Both the position numbers and the translations under genes were made by a program. This document shows, piece by piece, positions 21,914 through 31,985 of a stretch of DNA of 64,000 nt; the stretch's first letter is position 1, and every line of letters begins with the position of its first letter. Source of the stretch: Lindgomyces ingoldianus (lineage: Eukaryota; Ascomycota; Dothideomycetes; Pleosporales; Lindgomycetaceae); contig NW_022985198.1 of NCBI RefSeq assembly GCF_010093535.1, forward strand, positions 696,100 to 760,099, in the 5' to 3' direction. The notes under the pieces are model-generated. The model was not told the DNA's origin. It did not search any database and was given only the letters and a program-made list of their open reading frames with translations.

Positions 21914-24868
21914 TCATGCACCCGTATGAATGTAGGCAGCCCATATCAAAGGATCATCTGGCTTCAGTTTCCGCGTGCCGGCCATCTTCCGCAGCTCATC
22001 TCGCAGTTCTCTGATTGCGTAATGCAGCCCAAGCGCGGTCCTTTGTGGAAGCACAGTCCTCGATTCGTTTAGCATGTACTTGTAAAGGTGTCTCGCAATT
22101 GTCTTGGAGTGATATGCATGGCAGTGCCAAAGCGTTGCAACTACTGTACGAAATCCGAGCAGCTGGAATGCAGAGGATATATGGAGAGACTCATCCGCGA
22201 GCATGAGCCCACTATTTGGGGAGCCACCTGAGTGGCAAGCAGATAGGTAGGCAAACTGTCCCCTAAATGAGTTGAGACGGAGCAGGTGAGAAATTGTCAA
22301 GGGTTTAGTCTGCCAGTCTTGCATGAGGAGGCAGCTCATCAATGGATCTACAGTAGACGAGATCCCATGACCTGAAAAGTGCAATATATCTGCGTCTCCA
22401 AGGAAACTTAGTGCCTCATCGCAGGTCGGATTCATCTTGACAGTTGTAGCTGGCTCAGGGGGAAACATATCTGTGAGCTCCGAAACTTCTTGGACAACGT
22501 CAAGGAGATCGTCTTGGCCGGGGGTCTTCGGCATCCCTAAGACAAGAATCTTCTGCTTTCCAGGAGATATCGGCTTCATGGGTCTTCGCGCATGCTGGAG
22601 GAGCTTGATAGTAGGCGTGTAGGACGATATCACTCGGTCGATAGCAGAAACACGAGGCTCCGTATCATGGTAGCCGGCAGCATGCAGTGGGAGAAGGCTG
22701 AATACGCCGGAACGAATCCACCATATCCGGGGCCATTCATCATCAGCTTTTGGCGTAGTCGTGTATCCAAGCTCTTCAAGGACTGGGCCCACAGCGACGT
22801 CCCACAGCCACGTGAGAACTCCTTTCATCTTCTTGCTTGTTTCGGCGTACCTCTTCACACTGCGCGTCGTGACAGCGTCGATGAACTGCTCGGCGTATTT
22901 CAACACATCAGGGTACGCCAAATTCGACAGGGCCACAGACTTCAATCTATCCTTGGTTATCAACAGCGCATCAGACCGTAATCTTGTTACACTGAATAGG
23001 ACAAGTGGTCCTGGCTGAGCCAAATCTCGTAGTTCAGTCTCGGTTGGACAGTCTAAAAAGCTCTCAAATCCGCGTTCACTGCGGATCTTGGAAAGTATCG
23101 AATTGAACTTCTCCGTTTGAAGTCGAGCGTCACGGGCGTTTGTCGATGCGTTTCTGAGACTTTCTTCCATAGATGAAATAGTGGAGCTCAACCCTGATCG
23201 AACACGGAAAAATTCCTCGGCAAGCTGGTCGTGTTTTTCCTCGAGAGCGGTGAGGTCAGTGTCGAGGTTAAGTCGAAGATTTGCAACGATGCCTCTACCA
23301 ATCTCTGATAAGCGAATTGCCTTGTAGACATCGCCTGTCACATCCAAGCATGCGGAGGCAGCTGACCATGCAATATTATCAAAGTGAACCAGATTGTGCT
23401 CCCTGTCGACCAGATTAAGGGAAGCAGGGCTAAGGAGAGGAAGAAGATCAACGGCCGTCTCGAATAGGCGAAAGGCTCGCGCGGGATCGCGACTGTAGGT
23501 ATAGTTCCCACCATCATCGGCGGCACAAATTCGATAATATACGGGCGACTCAAGACATGCGGCCCCATCTTCATAGGCCTGGACGGCCAGATTCCAATCC
23601 GAATCATGGTCGGTCTTCTCTGCCTGAGCTTTGAGACATCTGCCAAGGACCGCGAGTGACTGCGCGTGGAACATTCTCGTCTGAAGCTTCAGAGCGCTCT
23701 GAAGAGCTGTGATGGCCTCATTGAGATCAGCTGTCAGTGGCAATTTGGTACTGTACCTCGATGAGAGAACAGCGCCCAACGTTCCCAGCAAGTTGCCCTT
23801 GTCGCTGTCCGGGCTGGCGGAGGATAAATTTACTGCCTGCCTCGAGAGTTCTATTGCCAAGTCTAAGTCGGGACTTGGTACCGTAACATTGCTCTCGTCG
23901 TCCTCCCCTGAAAGGTCGTATCGGCGTAACAATGCAGTCGCTTTGCCGCCTAGCAATGCTGCTCGGTCTTGATCACTCAAATGTCCCTGCTTCTCAAACC
24001 AAGCCATTGACTTGTCTAGCAAATCGATGGCCTCATCGCAATGCCTGACTTCCTTTGTTCTTCGAGCCAAGAAACGAAGGTTTTGCGCCTGAAGATTGAG
24101 AATTAACCCATAATTTTCGTGCTCAGGATTGATTGTGAGGAGATGATCAACGGTTTCTCTGGATTGTATGAGATCTGGAATTGAACCCGAGACGAGGTAC
24201 CGCATTTGCAAGAGGGCGGCGTGGTGGTACTGAAAGTCCACATCGTCTTGAAAGTCTGGGGTATCAGCTCCGAAGAGGTCAAGAGCCTCATTGATATCTT
24301 CTTGTGTGTTCGTTGCCATCGCACGGTGGATCAGTTCCTGGCGGAGTACGCCATACCACTGCTCAACCAACGATGATCCATCTTCGTCGTCAGCCAAAAG
24401 TATTGCCTCTCGCATAGCGTTGCGTCCAGCTTCAAAATCACTCCGTACTTCTGACAGCCGGTACAGTCTGAACAAAGCCTCTCCATAGTTCCCTTTAAAC
24501 ATCTTAAGATATGGATCATTCTCCTGTGTTGCATCTATCGCTTCTTTGGCAGCATTGACCCCCAGTTGCGTATCTGTTTCGGGAGAATTACCTGAACTGG
24601 CTCGTTCGAGGAGGGCGATGCTAAGGTGCGACAGGAAAGCCGGCTTAGATTCCTCGTCATCAGACAGTTCAACCGCTTTCTGGTAGCAGAATACTGCTCG
24701 GTCCCATCGTTCCGGGTGGCTCTCATCGTTTTCGAAGGCCTCCGCAGCCGAGTGCCAGACGATTGCTTGTTGTTCTGCTGGAATCACGCTAATGAGCAAC
24801 TCGAGTTGATTCAAAGATAGTCGAGACACTGCGAGCGCTCTAGAGCTCTGTTCTGCTGGCTCAGCCAT
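21914..24868 (-). CDS. TPR-CHAT caspase-like cysteine protease
   Basis: An intact 984-aa single exon. About residues 1-480 are helical, with repeated 34-40 residue units of tetratricopeptide type. Residues ~490-600 are a charged coiled-coil linker, and ~620-984 are a CHAT domain of the caspase clan. The catalytic pair is visible as LHFSGHG (His at ~834) and YLSACHSGG (Cys at ~878), in the expected order and spacing, so the protease should be active. In bacteria TPR-CHAT proteins are triggered by partner complexes; in fungi CHAT proteins are widespread, often multi-copy and associated with gasdermin or NLR-like genes. The nearest such neighbour here is the PNP-domain protein at 27631. The substrate is unknown. 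No intron is evident; upstream of 24868 the sequence is AT-rich. Confidence 0.9.
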   Translation of the reverse strand: MAEPAEQSSRALAVSRLSLNQLELLISVIPAEQQAIVWHSAAEAFENDESHPERWDRAVFCYQKAVELSDDEESKPAFLSHLSIALLERASSGNSPETDTQLGVNAAKEAIDATQENDPYLKMFKGNYGEALFRLYRLSEVRSDFEAGRNAMREAILLADDEDGSSLVEQWYGVLRQELIHRAMATNTQEDINEALDLFGADTPDFQDDVDFQYHHAALLQMRYLVSGSIPDLIQSRETVDHLLTINPEHENYGLILNLQAQNLRFLARRTKEVRHCDEAIDLLDKSMAWFEKQGHLSDQDRAALLGGKATALLRRYDLSGEDDESNVTVPSPDLDLAIELSRQAVNLSSASPDSDKGNLLGTLGAVLSSRYSTKLPLTADLNEAITALQSALKLQTRMFHAQSLAVLGRCLKAQAEKTDHDSDWNLAVQAYEDGAACLESPVYYRICAADDGGNYTYSRDPARAFRLFETAVDLLPLLSPASLNLVDREHNLVHFDNIAWSAASACLDVTGDVYKAIRLSEIGRGIVANLRLNLDTDLTALEEKHDQLAEEFFRVRSGLSSTISSMEESLRNASTNARDARLQTEKFNSILSKIRSERGFESFLDCPTETELRDLAQPGPLVLFSVTRLRSDALLITKDRLKSVALSNLAYPDVLKYAEQFIDAVTTRSVKRYAETSKKMKGVLTWLWDVAVGPVLEELGYTTTPKADDEWPRIWWIRSGVFSLLPLHAAGYHDTEPRVSAIDRVISSYTPTIKLLQHARRPMKPISPGKQKILVLGMPKTPGQDDLLDVVQEVSELTDMFPPEPATTVKMNPTCDEALSFLGDADILHFSGHGISSTVDPLMSCLLMQDWQTKPLTISHLLRLNSFRGQFAYLSACHSGGSPNSGLMLADESLHISSAFQLLGFRTVVATLWHCHAYHSKTIARHLYKYMLNESRTVLPQRTALGLHYAIRELRDELRKMAGTRKLKPDDPLIWAAYIHTGA

Positions 24869-27430
24869 TTTGATGGAAGTTTGAATTGATATTGTGTGTA
24901 GCCTTGTTTAAAGAAAAATGAATTTAAGGTCAGGATGGAGTGAAGCTTGGTCCGGTAAACGAGACGTTCACGAGGAAAGCTCTCGGGTGAGATTTGCAGC
25001 CTTGCTACTGCTAGATGAGCCTTAGACGAGTGAATTTGTGTATTTCGAATGTCGAATTTGGGAAGAAGCTGTGTCAACTTGTTGAACGACTGATTAGAGA
25101 GCGGGGTCCTGGTTATGGCGTTGACAGCTCTCAGCCTTGTTCGCGTGAAAGGCGGCTGAGACTGGTGCTCACAAAATTTATTAAGCCGCAGAGTCGGTAA
25201 CGTTTCTACTGTATCCTTGGCGACACACGAATGTTTTCTTTTCCTCACACAATCCTCAGAGATTCAAAAAGGCATATATCACGCTCAGGATTAAGCTGGC
25301 ATTGTCATTATATAGTGAGGCTTCAATTACCTGATTAGGATCAAAGTTAACGCTGAATTTTGGTGTTTCAGAAGCCTCTCCAACGTTACGTCTTCCGCCG
25401 CCGCCATGTTTCGAGCCCAGGGAGTCTGATCTCGTCCACCAGCTCACCCTCCCCATCGATCAGCAAGGACAACGCAGAGGCTTCACTTGAAACATTGATA
25501 CACTCTAGATAGATGTACCAGGACAAGATATAACATCAGATGCTGGTGGAGAGAGTCATCAGGGTGGGTCATGGTACTCTCTGCGATTTCCTGAGAGATT
25601 GCGGTTGGAGTCGCCAAACACTAAGGCTCTTCTCTATGAATCACAGCAAAAAGCTCTATGAAGGGTTTTGTTAATCAATAAGGAGATTAGGTGCTGAAGA
25701 TGTATAGTTTTAAATAAGTCAATGTGTTAGCTTAGGAAGGAAATGTGTGTTAAGGTTGGGTCCTCCGGACAGTGGTCTTGAGGTTGGTGGAGACGCGGGG
25801 AAGTTGATCGACGTCGACTGGTCTGGCTTTAAGGGTAAGGGTAGTAGAAAATTGTACAATGGAGGTTAAGGGCAGGAACAAGGGAAAAATACTGTCAGGG
25901 CGAATTAATAGAGCTAACTATGACTTTCTTTTCAATAGAAGTCATAGTGGCTAAATACTCGTTAGTAGGACATGAGCTATATTGTTCTCTCGAGATAGAG
26001 GCACAGAGGTAGATGTTTGCCAAGGCCATGTAACTTCTTCCTATCTATTGAGGCATAGAGTTGCTTAAACTACATGATCCTTTCCTGCTAGTTCGTATAA
26101 CGAGGCTGTAGGACGAACTTGTGCTCTACTTCGGGAACAAGGCCGCCTTCCTTCATATCACACACAAGGGCCTCCAATCCTAATGGCAGCTATTCAGGGT
26201 ATCTATATGAAGGCACATTCGTAACAATTTGCTATTGGTATTAGAAAGCTTAACGCGCGGTAGTGTCCTTTTGCCTCCAATAGAATTGCTAATCAGATCC
26301 GGAGCAGCCGTAATATCTCTTCTACGCTCTATATCCTTTGTTTCCTTTAGCTGCTACTTTCTACAGTAGGCGCTGGCTAGGATGTTGTTACTTGGCTTAG
26401 ATGAGGGCTTGTTGACTAATTAATTACGCAGAAAGGGCTTCTGCAGTGCATTAATCTGAACACGAATCACTTTAAACCCCACCTACAATACATTCTTAAA
26501 GTGGGTAACGTGATAGCTAACTATCCCTATTCGTAAAGCTTCCTTCATAGTAGTGAGATATGACAGCAGCACGCACTGCTAAACTGCAACCTTTATCTGG
26601 GCGGAAGCTAACGCCACGGCTCGTACGCGGTGCCCAGGACGTTCAGTCGTTGACGCTAAGATATCATACAACGACGTCACTATATCCCCTATAAACAACA
26701 TCGGAATGAATGCGCGCTCGGATTCATCAGAATCCTCTGCTGCCCCACTCCGTTTACGCGGAGAATTTATGGTATATTTATATTAAACTGATCCCGCTGG
26801 GATAGGAGTGGCGACGAAGACGGCGGATATGGCTCAACAAGCGGTGACCCGACGATCTCAGTTGGGGCAGGATGAGCACACTCTGAGCCATAAAGAAAGG
26901 AATAATAGCAGGTATGCTATTAGGAGACGGTGACAGCGTGAGAGGCCCAGGGTCAGCCTAGGTAACTGGCTTATTGGTGCGCGCTGCTGTAGCTCCTCCC
27001 CTCATCCCGCTACTAGCCTGCTCATTGACCTTGTTTAATGACTGAGCAGCTATTTTAGCAGTAGGTTTTCAGCTAGTATATTACTTGAACGTGTCGACTT
27101 AGATGGAGGCGCTTCCGCCGCCTTGGTTGGGCGACTCTACGGGCGATGGTAACGCCGGAGAGGCCTTCACAACACTAACAGTCGGCTTCAACTTTGGTCA
27201 TAACCGGGTAATCAAAATCTCACGACAATGATAACGATATTAACTTAATCCAGGGCACTTTGCTGAAGTGTCTGGGTTCCTATGAGATGTGTGTAAGGGG
27301 AAGGACAGAAGCGAAAGCGCTAGGTAATTCTACCGATTAGACACCCGCTCTAATAAATCGCGGTGCACGCAAACGCAGTTTTAGCAGTAGGAAGCCATTC
27401 TCTCAAAGCATTGAAGCGTCTTTATTCGAA
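24869..27430. other. 2.5-kb gene-poor stretch with possible gene relic
   Basis: No intact gene is seen. On the minus strand near 25390-25490 a protein-like fragment (LSLLIDGEGELVDEIRLPG) ends at an in-frame TAA and seems to continue in a shifted frame, which suggests a decayed exon. From about 25700 to 27100 all frames are short and stop-dense, as in old transposon DNA degraded by repeat-induced point mutation, but no transposon domain can be named. Confidence 0.35.
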
Positions 27431-27433
27431 AAC

Positions 27434-27478
27434 CTGTAACCCGGAGGGCTGCCCAATCAACTCGAGGCTTGGCTTCCC
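27434..27478 (+). repeat. direct repeat flanking the PNP-domain gene, left copy
   Basis: The sequence starting CTGTAACCCGGAGGGCT and ending GGCTTGGCTTCCC matches 29611-29663 in the same orientation, with a short insertion in the right copy. The two copies bracket the PNP-domain gene at 27631-29400. Confidence 0.6.
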
Positions 27479-27630
27479 TCGCTTGTATATAGACCTCATG
27501 GCCCTTCGGTCTCATCATATACACAATACACCACTTCTCTCATTACTCATTCCTCATGTCCACTCTCAAAGCTACAAACTTCTGATTTGTTAAGTGGCGA
27601 CAAACCCGGGTCGCTCTCCGAAGCCACGCC

Positions 27631-29400
27631 ATGGCTACACTCACTGCGAACGATTACACTATCGGGTGGATCGCTGCGCTTCATACTGAGCTGATGGCAG
27701 CAACGGCGATGTTGGACGAACGACACTTACCTCTACCACAGCCTTCTAGAGATGATAACTCATACACGTTCGGTCGTATCGGTACGCACAACGTTGTTAT
27801 TGCTTGCCTTCCACTTGGCAGAATTGGCAAGGCTCCGGCAGGCATAGTGGCCAAGGACATGCTACGGAGTTTTTCGAACCTTCGATGCGGGCTCATGGTT
27901 GGCATTGGAGGTGGTATTCCAACGGAAAAGATGGACATGCGTCTAGGGGATATCGCGGTCAGCAAGCCCGGTTACAACGATGGCGGCGTTGTGCAATATG
28001 ACTACGGTCAGACGGTCAGGAAGGGGCGATTCATTCGGTCGGGCACCCTTAACCAGCCCCCTACCCTGCTATTGACGGCGCTGGCCACCATCCAGGAAAG
28101 ACATGAGCGAGGAGAACGCGAATATGTGCGACTTGTGCAAGACATTCTGCCAGAACTTGCAAATAATTTCTCTTTTCCTGGTGCAGAAAATGACCGCTTG
28201 TTTCACTCTGACTACGATCATGTTGCTGATCATCTAGTTTGCGATCATTGCAGCACTGCAGAAATAAAGAACAGACCACCGCGAACTGACCCATACCCAC
28301 GTGTCTTTTACGGCACTATTGCCAGCGCTGACCGGGTAATCAGACATGGACCAACTCGAGATAAGATTGGTAAAGAGATTGGCGCGATATGCTTCGAGAT
28401 GGAGGCAGCCGGGCTGATGAACGACTTTCCCTGCCTTGTCATCCGTGGGATTTGTGATTACTCGGACACACACAAAAATTATCAGTGGCAGCCGTACGCC
28501 GCTTTGACTGCTGCAGCTTATGCAAAAGAACTTCTACATATCCTCCCTTCTGAGACCGTCGACTCTACTCAGCCCAAGGCCACGTCTTCCGTGAATTTCG
28601 AGAAAGTGCATACTACTAGTGACTCCGGATATTCCTCTGAGAGAAACGATGCTTCGATCCCAGCACATTCCACCATCTCGAGTATTCATTCGTTCTTCGT
28701 CATCGACCCCAAGGTCATACACTCACCGAGCGTGGCACTTGGAAGACTGGTTACCGATGTTAGGACTCCGTGGGACGAGTACTGCACAGAGGTTCCAAAG
28801 CCAGACGAGAGTAGGATCGGCATCTCTCCTGATTCACTCTTGAGAGACCTGCTCGAAGGGTCAAGCTCAGCAGCATTCCAGTCGAAGTTTCTTGATATCC
28901 TATCCAAGTTCTTAAAGACAGATGATATAGCGAGCACGGTAAACTCCACCGCGGGCAAGTCTTACTTCCTCACAAACCCACGCCAATGGCTCAGGGCCGT
29001 TTGCGAGTCACCCGAAGTACGCAAGTGGATCGAAGAGATGATCAAAATTGAGTGGGATGTCTGGTTGGTCGTCGGCATCCACACAATAACCACCACGCCT
29101 GCTGCCTCAGTTCCCAATCCAGACTCCGGAGGTCTACCGCCGTCTGACGAGGAAATCATTGTTGCTGTCCAGTACCGGAAGGTCATATTTGGCTGGCTGG
29201 ACAAAGACGAGAATACGGCGCATCTGGAACCTGGCGCCTATCAATGGGAACCGCTAATCTTAACCAAAGCATCAACAGACACGGACGAAGAGACTGAAAA
29301 AGACACCCTGGAGGTATCTCTTGAGACTCATGTTGACACCGCTGAGCTAGTGTTCTCCAGCGATATCTTCGAGGAGGGTGACAGAATCTTGGTTTTCTAA
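27631..29400 (+). CDS. nucleoside-phosphorylase-domain protein of fungal NLR type, without NACHT
   Basis: 589 aa in one exon. Residues ~8-305 are a PNP/UDP phosphorylase-like domain: YTIGWIAALHTELMAA at the start, GLMVGIGGGIP, LGDIAVSKP, EMEAAGLMNDFPCLVIRGIC and a C-terminal AAAYAKELL helix. In fungi this domain usually forms the N-terminus of NLR-like receptors, or occurs alone, and may bind or cleave nucleosides. Here it is followed not by a NACHT or NB-ARC but by a Ser-rich linker (~306-420) and a C-terminal region with NPRQWL and VWLVVGIHTIT, ending in acidic beta-strand-like sequence. That C-terminal region is not recognised; it could be the effector half. Direct repeats flank the gene, and it lies 2.8 kb from the CHAT protease in divergent orientation. 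Confidence 0.85.
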   Translation: MATLTANDYTIGWIAALHTELMAATAMLDERHLPLPQPSRDDNSYTFGRIGTHNVVIACLPLGRIGKAPAGIVAKDMLRSFSNLRCGLMVGIGGGIPTEKMDMRLGDIAVSKPGYNDGGVVQYDYGQTVRKGRFIRSGTLNQPPTLLLTALATIQERHERGEREYVRLVQDILPELANNFSFPGAENDRLFHSDYDHVADHLVCDHCSTAEIKNRPPRTDPYPRVFYGTIASADRVIRHGPTRDKIGKEIGAICFEMEAAGLMNDFPCLVIRGICDYSDTHKNYQWQPYAALTAAAYAKELLHILPSETVDSTQPKATSSVNFEKVHTTSDSGYSSERNDASIPAHSTISSIHSFFVIDPKVIHSPSVALGRLVTDVRTPWDEYCTEVPKPDESRIGISPDSLLRDLLEGSSSAAFQSKFLDILSKFLKTDDIASTVNSTAGKSYFLTNPRQWLRAVCESPEVRKWIEEMIKIEWDVWLVVGIHTITTTPAASVPNPDSGGLPPSDEEIIVAVQYRKVIFGWLDKDENTAHLEPGAYQWEPLILTKASTDTDEETEKDTLEVSLETHVDTAELVFSSDIFEEGDRILVF

Positions 29401-29610
29401 ACTTTTATCGTGATCTGTAATTTGAAGTTAAAATAAAATTTCCTTGGAACAATCTCTTCAACAAATTTCGGTTTAATTCTCCTGCCTCTAGACTTAGCCT
29501 TCTTCATCTTGTTTATCAGAATATAGAACTCTCTTCTGCTCACCCTTTAGCACTTACGATGACCTCTGCAACCCAAGCAGTTACGTGAGCAGATACTTGT
29601 CCTTGCACTT

Positions 29611-29663
29611 CTGTAAGCCGGAGGGCTCTACGATGGGCAACCTAACCCTGGGCTTGGCTTCCC
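29611..29663 (+). repeat. direct repeat flanking the PNP-domain gene, right copy
   Basis: CTGTAAGCCGGAGGGCT to GGCTTGGCTTCCC, the partner of 27434-27478. It lies about 210 bp after the PNP-domain stop codon and 225 bp before LTR-like copy B. Confidence 0.6.
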
Positions 29664-29887
29664 ACAATACAGGATAAATATGCGCTAGCCGTCTTCTCCA
29701 GCAATTGGTCGACCAGTGAGATAATTAGGCGTCGCCGAACCAAGGGCCCAAACTTGAGTGAAGTTTCGATGACTTCGTCGTTGGATGGAATCTCCAAACC
29801 AGTCTCACCATAGCGTTGGAGGAAGTCCTCTAACACTGCCAATAGCTTTTCCTTTTCTGAGACTGGTCTTTGCTTATGAGTACATAG

Positions 29888-30127
29888 TGTCGCACGTGTC
29901 TCACGCGATACTATACCCATGTACTGCGCTATTCACTCATTAGGACTAGCTCCTTTTTCGTACAGTATATAGTCAGCCCAGAGCTCTCTCGAGCTACTTA
30001 GACCTTACAATACACTAGTTCAATTCACCTTGTTTTGATCTCAATACCTTGTTGACTCGCCTACCCTATGACCCCTACTCAGCTCATGCGAGACATAGCT
30101 TGCGGGTGACGGGCCGATGAACTTACA
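29888..30127 (+). repeat. degenerate LTR-like sequence, copy B
   Basis: About 240 bp beginning TGTCGCACGTG and ending CTTACA, so it has TG..CA ends. It shares ordered blocks with 20995-21246, in particular TTAGGACTA, GAGCTCTCTCGAGC, AGACCTTACA and CTCAATACCT. The flanking five bases (CATAG and GAGTT) do not match, so no target duplication survives. It is probably a solo LTR of a gypsy-type retrotransposon. Confidence 0.5.
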
Positions 30128-30801
30128 GAGTTATTGGGTTACCAGGAAATATATAGCAGAACAACCAAAGAGCCTGTTCGATCCAATACGATCTTTGTTG
30201 GCCGTATATGTATTCAGCGGGCGTCGAGCCACAGATGTAAATCTCCATATTGTTAGATTTCTCCACCCCAATAGCTGCAAGTAGTATCAGATGCCCCAGA
30301 ACTTGCCACAGTCTACCGGAATCCAAGAATAGAACCTTGAGATGGGGACCAAATTGAGCGTTTTGTGGGTCGATCTGGTACCCTACACTATACTCTTTCC
30401 ACCTCGTTTGGGGAGAAACTGCTTGCTCTAGCATGAACTTGGGGATAGTTTCAATTGTACAGGTAAACGAGAAGAGTGACTTCTCCACACACACAATCAT
30501 ACTCTGATTCTCGTTCTCTTCGTGACCGACCCCGCTCCAATTGACAACTAATCATTGGTTCATCAATGAATTAAATACAATAATGATAGCAGAGCCTTAC
30601 CTGCGACGAAGGAGTTGTGTGTCTAGTTTTCAAAATTCCGGAGAGCCTCGGCAAATTGGAGCGCTTTTTAGCAGGGTGAACCTTATAGATTCCTTCCACT
30701 GATGACGGTAGGTCTGGCAAATTGTATCCTAGCGCACTATATAGTTCGATGAGCCTAGAGTTACTATTAGCTTGGTTTCTGTGGACTTGATCAGGCCTCA
30801 A
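30123..30801 (-). pseudogene. possible gene remnant, two exon-like segments
   Basis: Two protein-like minus-strand segments occur. The first, ~30801-30601, encodes SRLIELYSALGYNLPDLPSS and ends at a good GTAAGG donor after a CAG codon. The second, ~30500-30123, encodes a segment with VLFLDSGRLWQVLGHLILLA. An intron of about 100 bp ending at GAATCAG near 30504 would keep the frame. No in-frame ATG starts the first segment and a stop lies shortly upstream, so the 5' part is missing or spliced from elsewhere. The family is not recognised. The segment runs up to LTR-like copy B, which may have truncated it. Confidence 0.3.
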
Positions 30802-30883
30802 GAAAATTGATCTGGCGAATTAGCCAAATATAAAAGATAAAAGAGATGTCCGTACAGTGAATACTGTACGGCACTGAGGCTGA

Positions 30884-31120
30884 TATCACGTGGGCTAGTC
30901 ACGCGAGGAGGCTCATGCCCGCGCACCGTGCGCGCGCAACCTAAAGCCCCTTTCTCTCGAAGGGAGAACACGATAGCAATGAACCACAGTTACTTGCCCA
31001 CCCTACAATCTCCGCACGCTGTGTACACTGTGTAACCAGCTCTTCACTCGCATGACCTTGCTTACATCAAGCTCAGCTAGCTGACAGCCCATTCAACAAG
31101 AGAAGCAATAAGCCCTAGAA
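30884..31120 (+). repeat. degenerate copia-like LTR, copy 1
   Basis: Starts at ATCACGTG and shares ordered blocks with 31768-31985: a GC-rich CGCACCGTGCGCGCGC segment, TTGCCCACCCTAC, ACGCTGTGTACAC and GCTAGCTGACAGCCCATTCAA. The ATCACGTG plus GCGCCGTGCGCG pattern resembles copia-type LTRs in fungi, from general knowledge. Ends are approximate. Confidence 0.5.
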
Positions 31121-31767
31121 TACTATAGCTGGGATTCAAGCAGTCATCGTAACTGCATTTCACAAACATGTCAGCCAAGAAGTGCTCAAGAATAGATCTG
31201 AAGGTTTCATCACTTCAAATCCAAACAAGGTCAGAAATAGATATAGCGTCCGCGATTGTAAAAATTAATTCAGCTTCAATAACCTAACCTTTACAGAATA
31301 CTCATGAAGAACAGCTCTGTCGCTCAAGGAAGTGTCTACCCTCTGCAGACGAGTTCAACAATCAGCTGATGTATCCATGGAGTGGTATCTAAAAGCGCCT
31401 TCCCGTCACGCTCTTTGACCTGGGTCATGGTCTGAATGAGTTAGTCGATCGCTTCATCAGAGACAACCTTTTGCCGGAGTAGTTCGCAATATGATAGGAG
31501 AATATGCACATGAAAATGCGCAGTGTAATGCTACCTACTCCATTCAATCCAAGATTATTGAATGTTCGTATATTCCAAACTCTGCATGGTAAAACTAAAT
31601 ATGTTCTTGTTCCAAGAATCTACTACCGAAAATATTCAAAACAAGAGGTCCAAAAATCCACATGTGCTACACTGGAAGATGAAGCACAGAAACTAAAAGA
31701 GCAATAACATGTATAGTGTCTGTATGCAGGAGCAACACAGCGCATGGTATCTACCAGGTCCGGGATG

Positions 31768-31985
31768 GATCACGTGATTACACCACATGATGCCTATGCG
31801 CCGCGTGCGCCTCCTGAAATATCCCTCGCGTCTTCTTTACATAGAAAGAGACAAGTAATAACCAGAAATCTGTTGCCCGCCCTACCTACTCCATACGCTG
31901 TGCACACCGTACACTACTCTTACTCTTGCTACTTAAGTGCTCATACCATAAGCAGCTAGCTGAAAGAGCCCATTCAATATATAGA
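31768..31985 (+). repeat. degenerate copia-like LTR, copy 2
   Basis: The second copy, in the same orientation, 884 bp downstream of copy 1. Shared blocks include ATCACGTG, GCGCCGCGTGCGC, TTGCCCGCCCTAC, ACGCTGTGCACAC and GCTAGCTGAAAGAGCCCATTC. The short spacing would fit a miniature LTR element, or two independent solo LTRs. Confidence 0.5.

Noticed and set aside
29642..29920. 92-codon minus-strand frame
   Set aside because: Overlaps the start of LTR-like copy B and ends in the direct repeat at 29611-29663; composition is plausible, but repeat overlap and lack of a family make it unsupportable.
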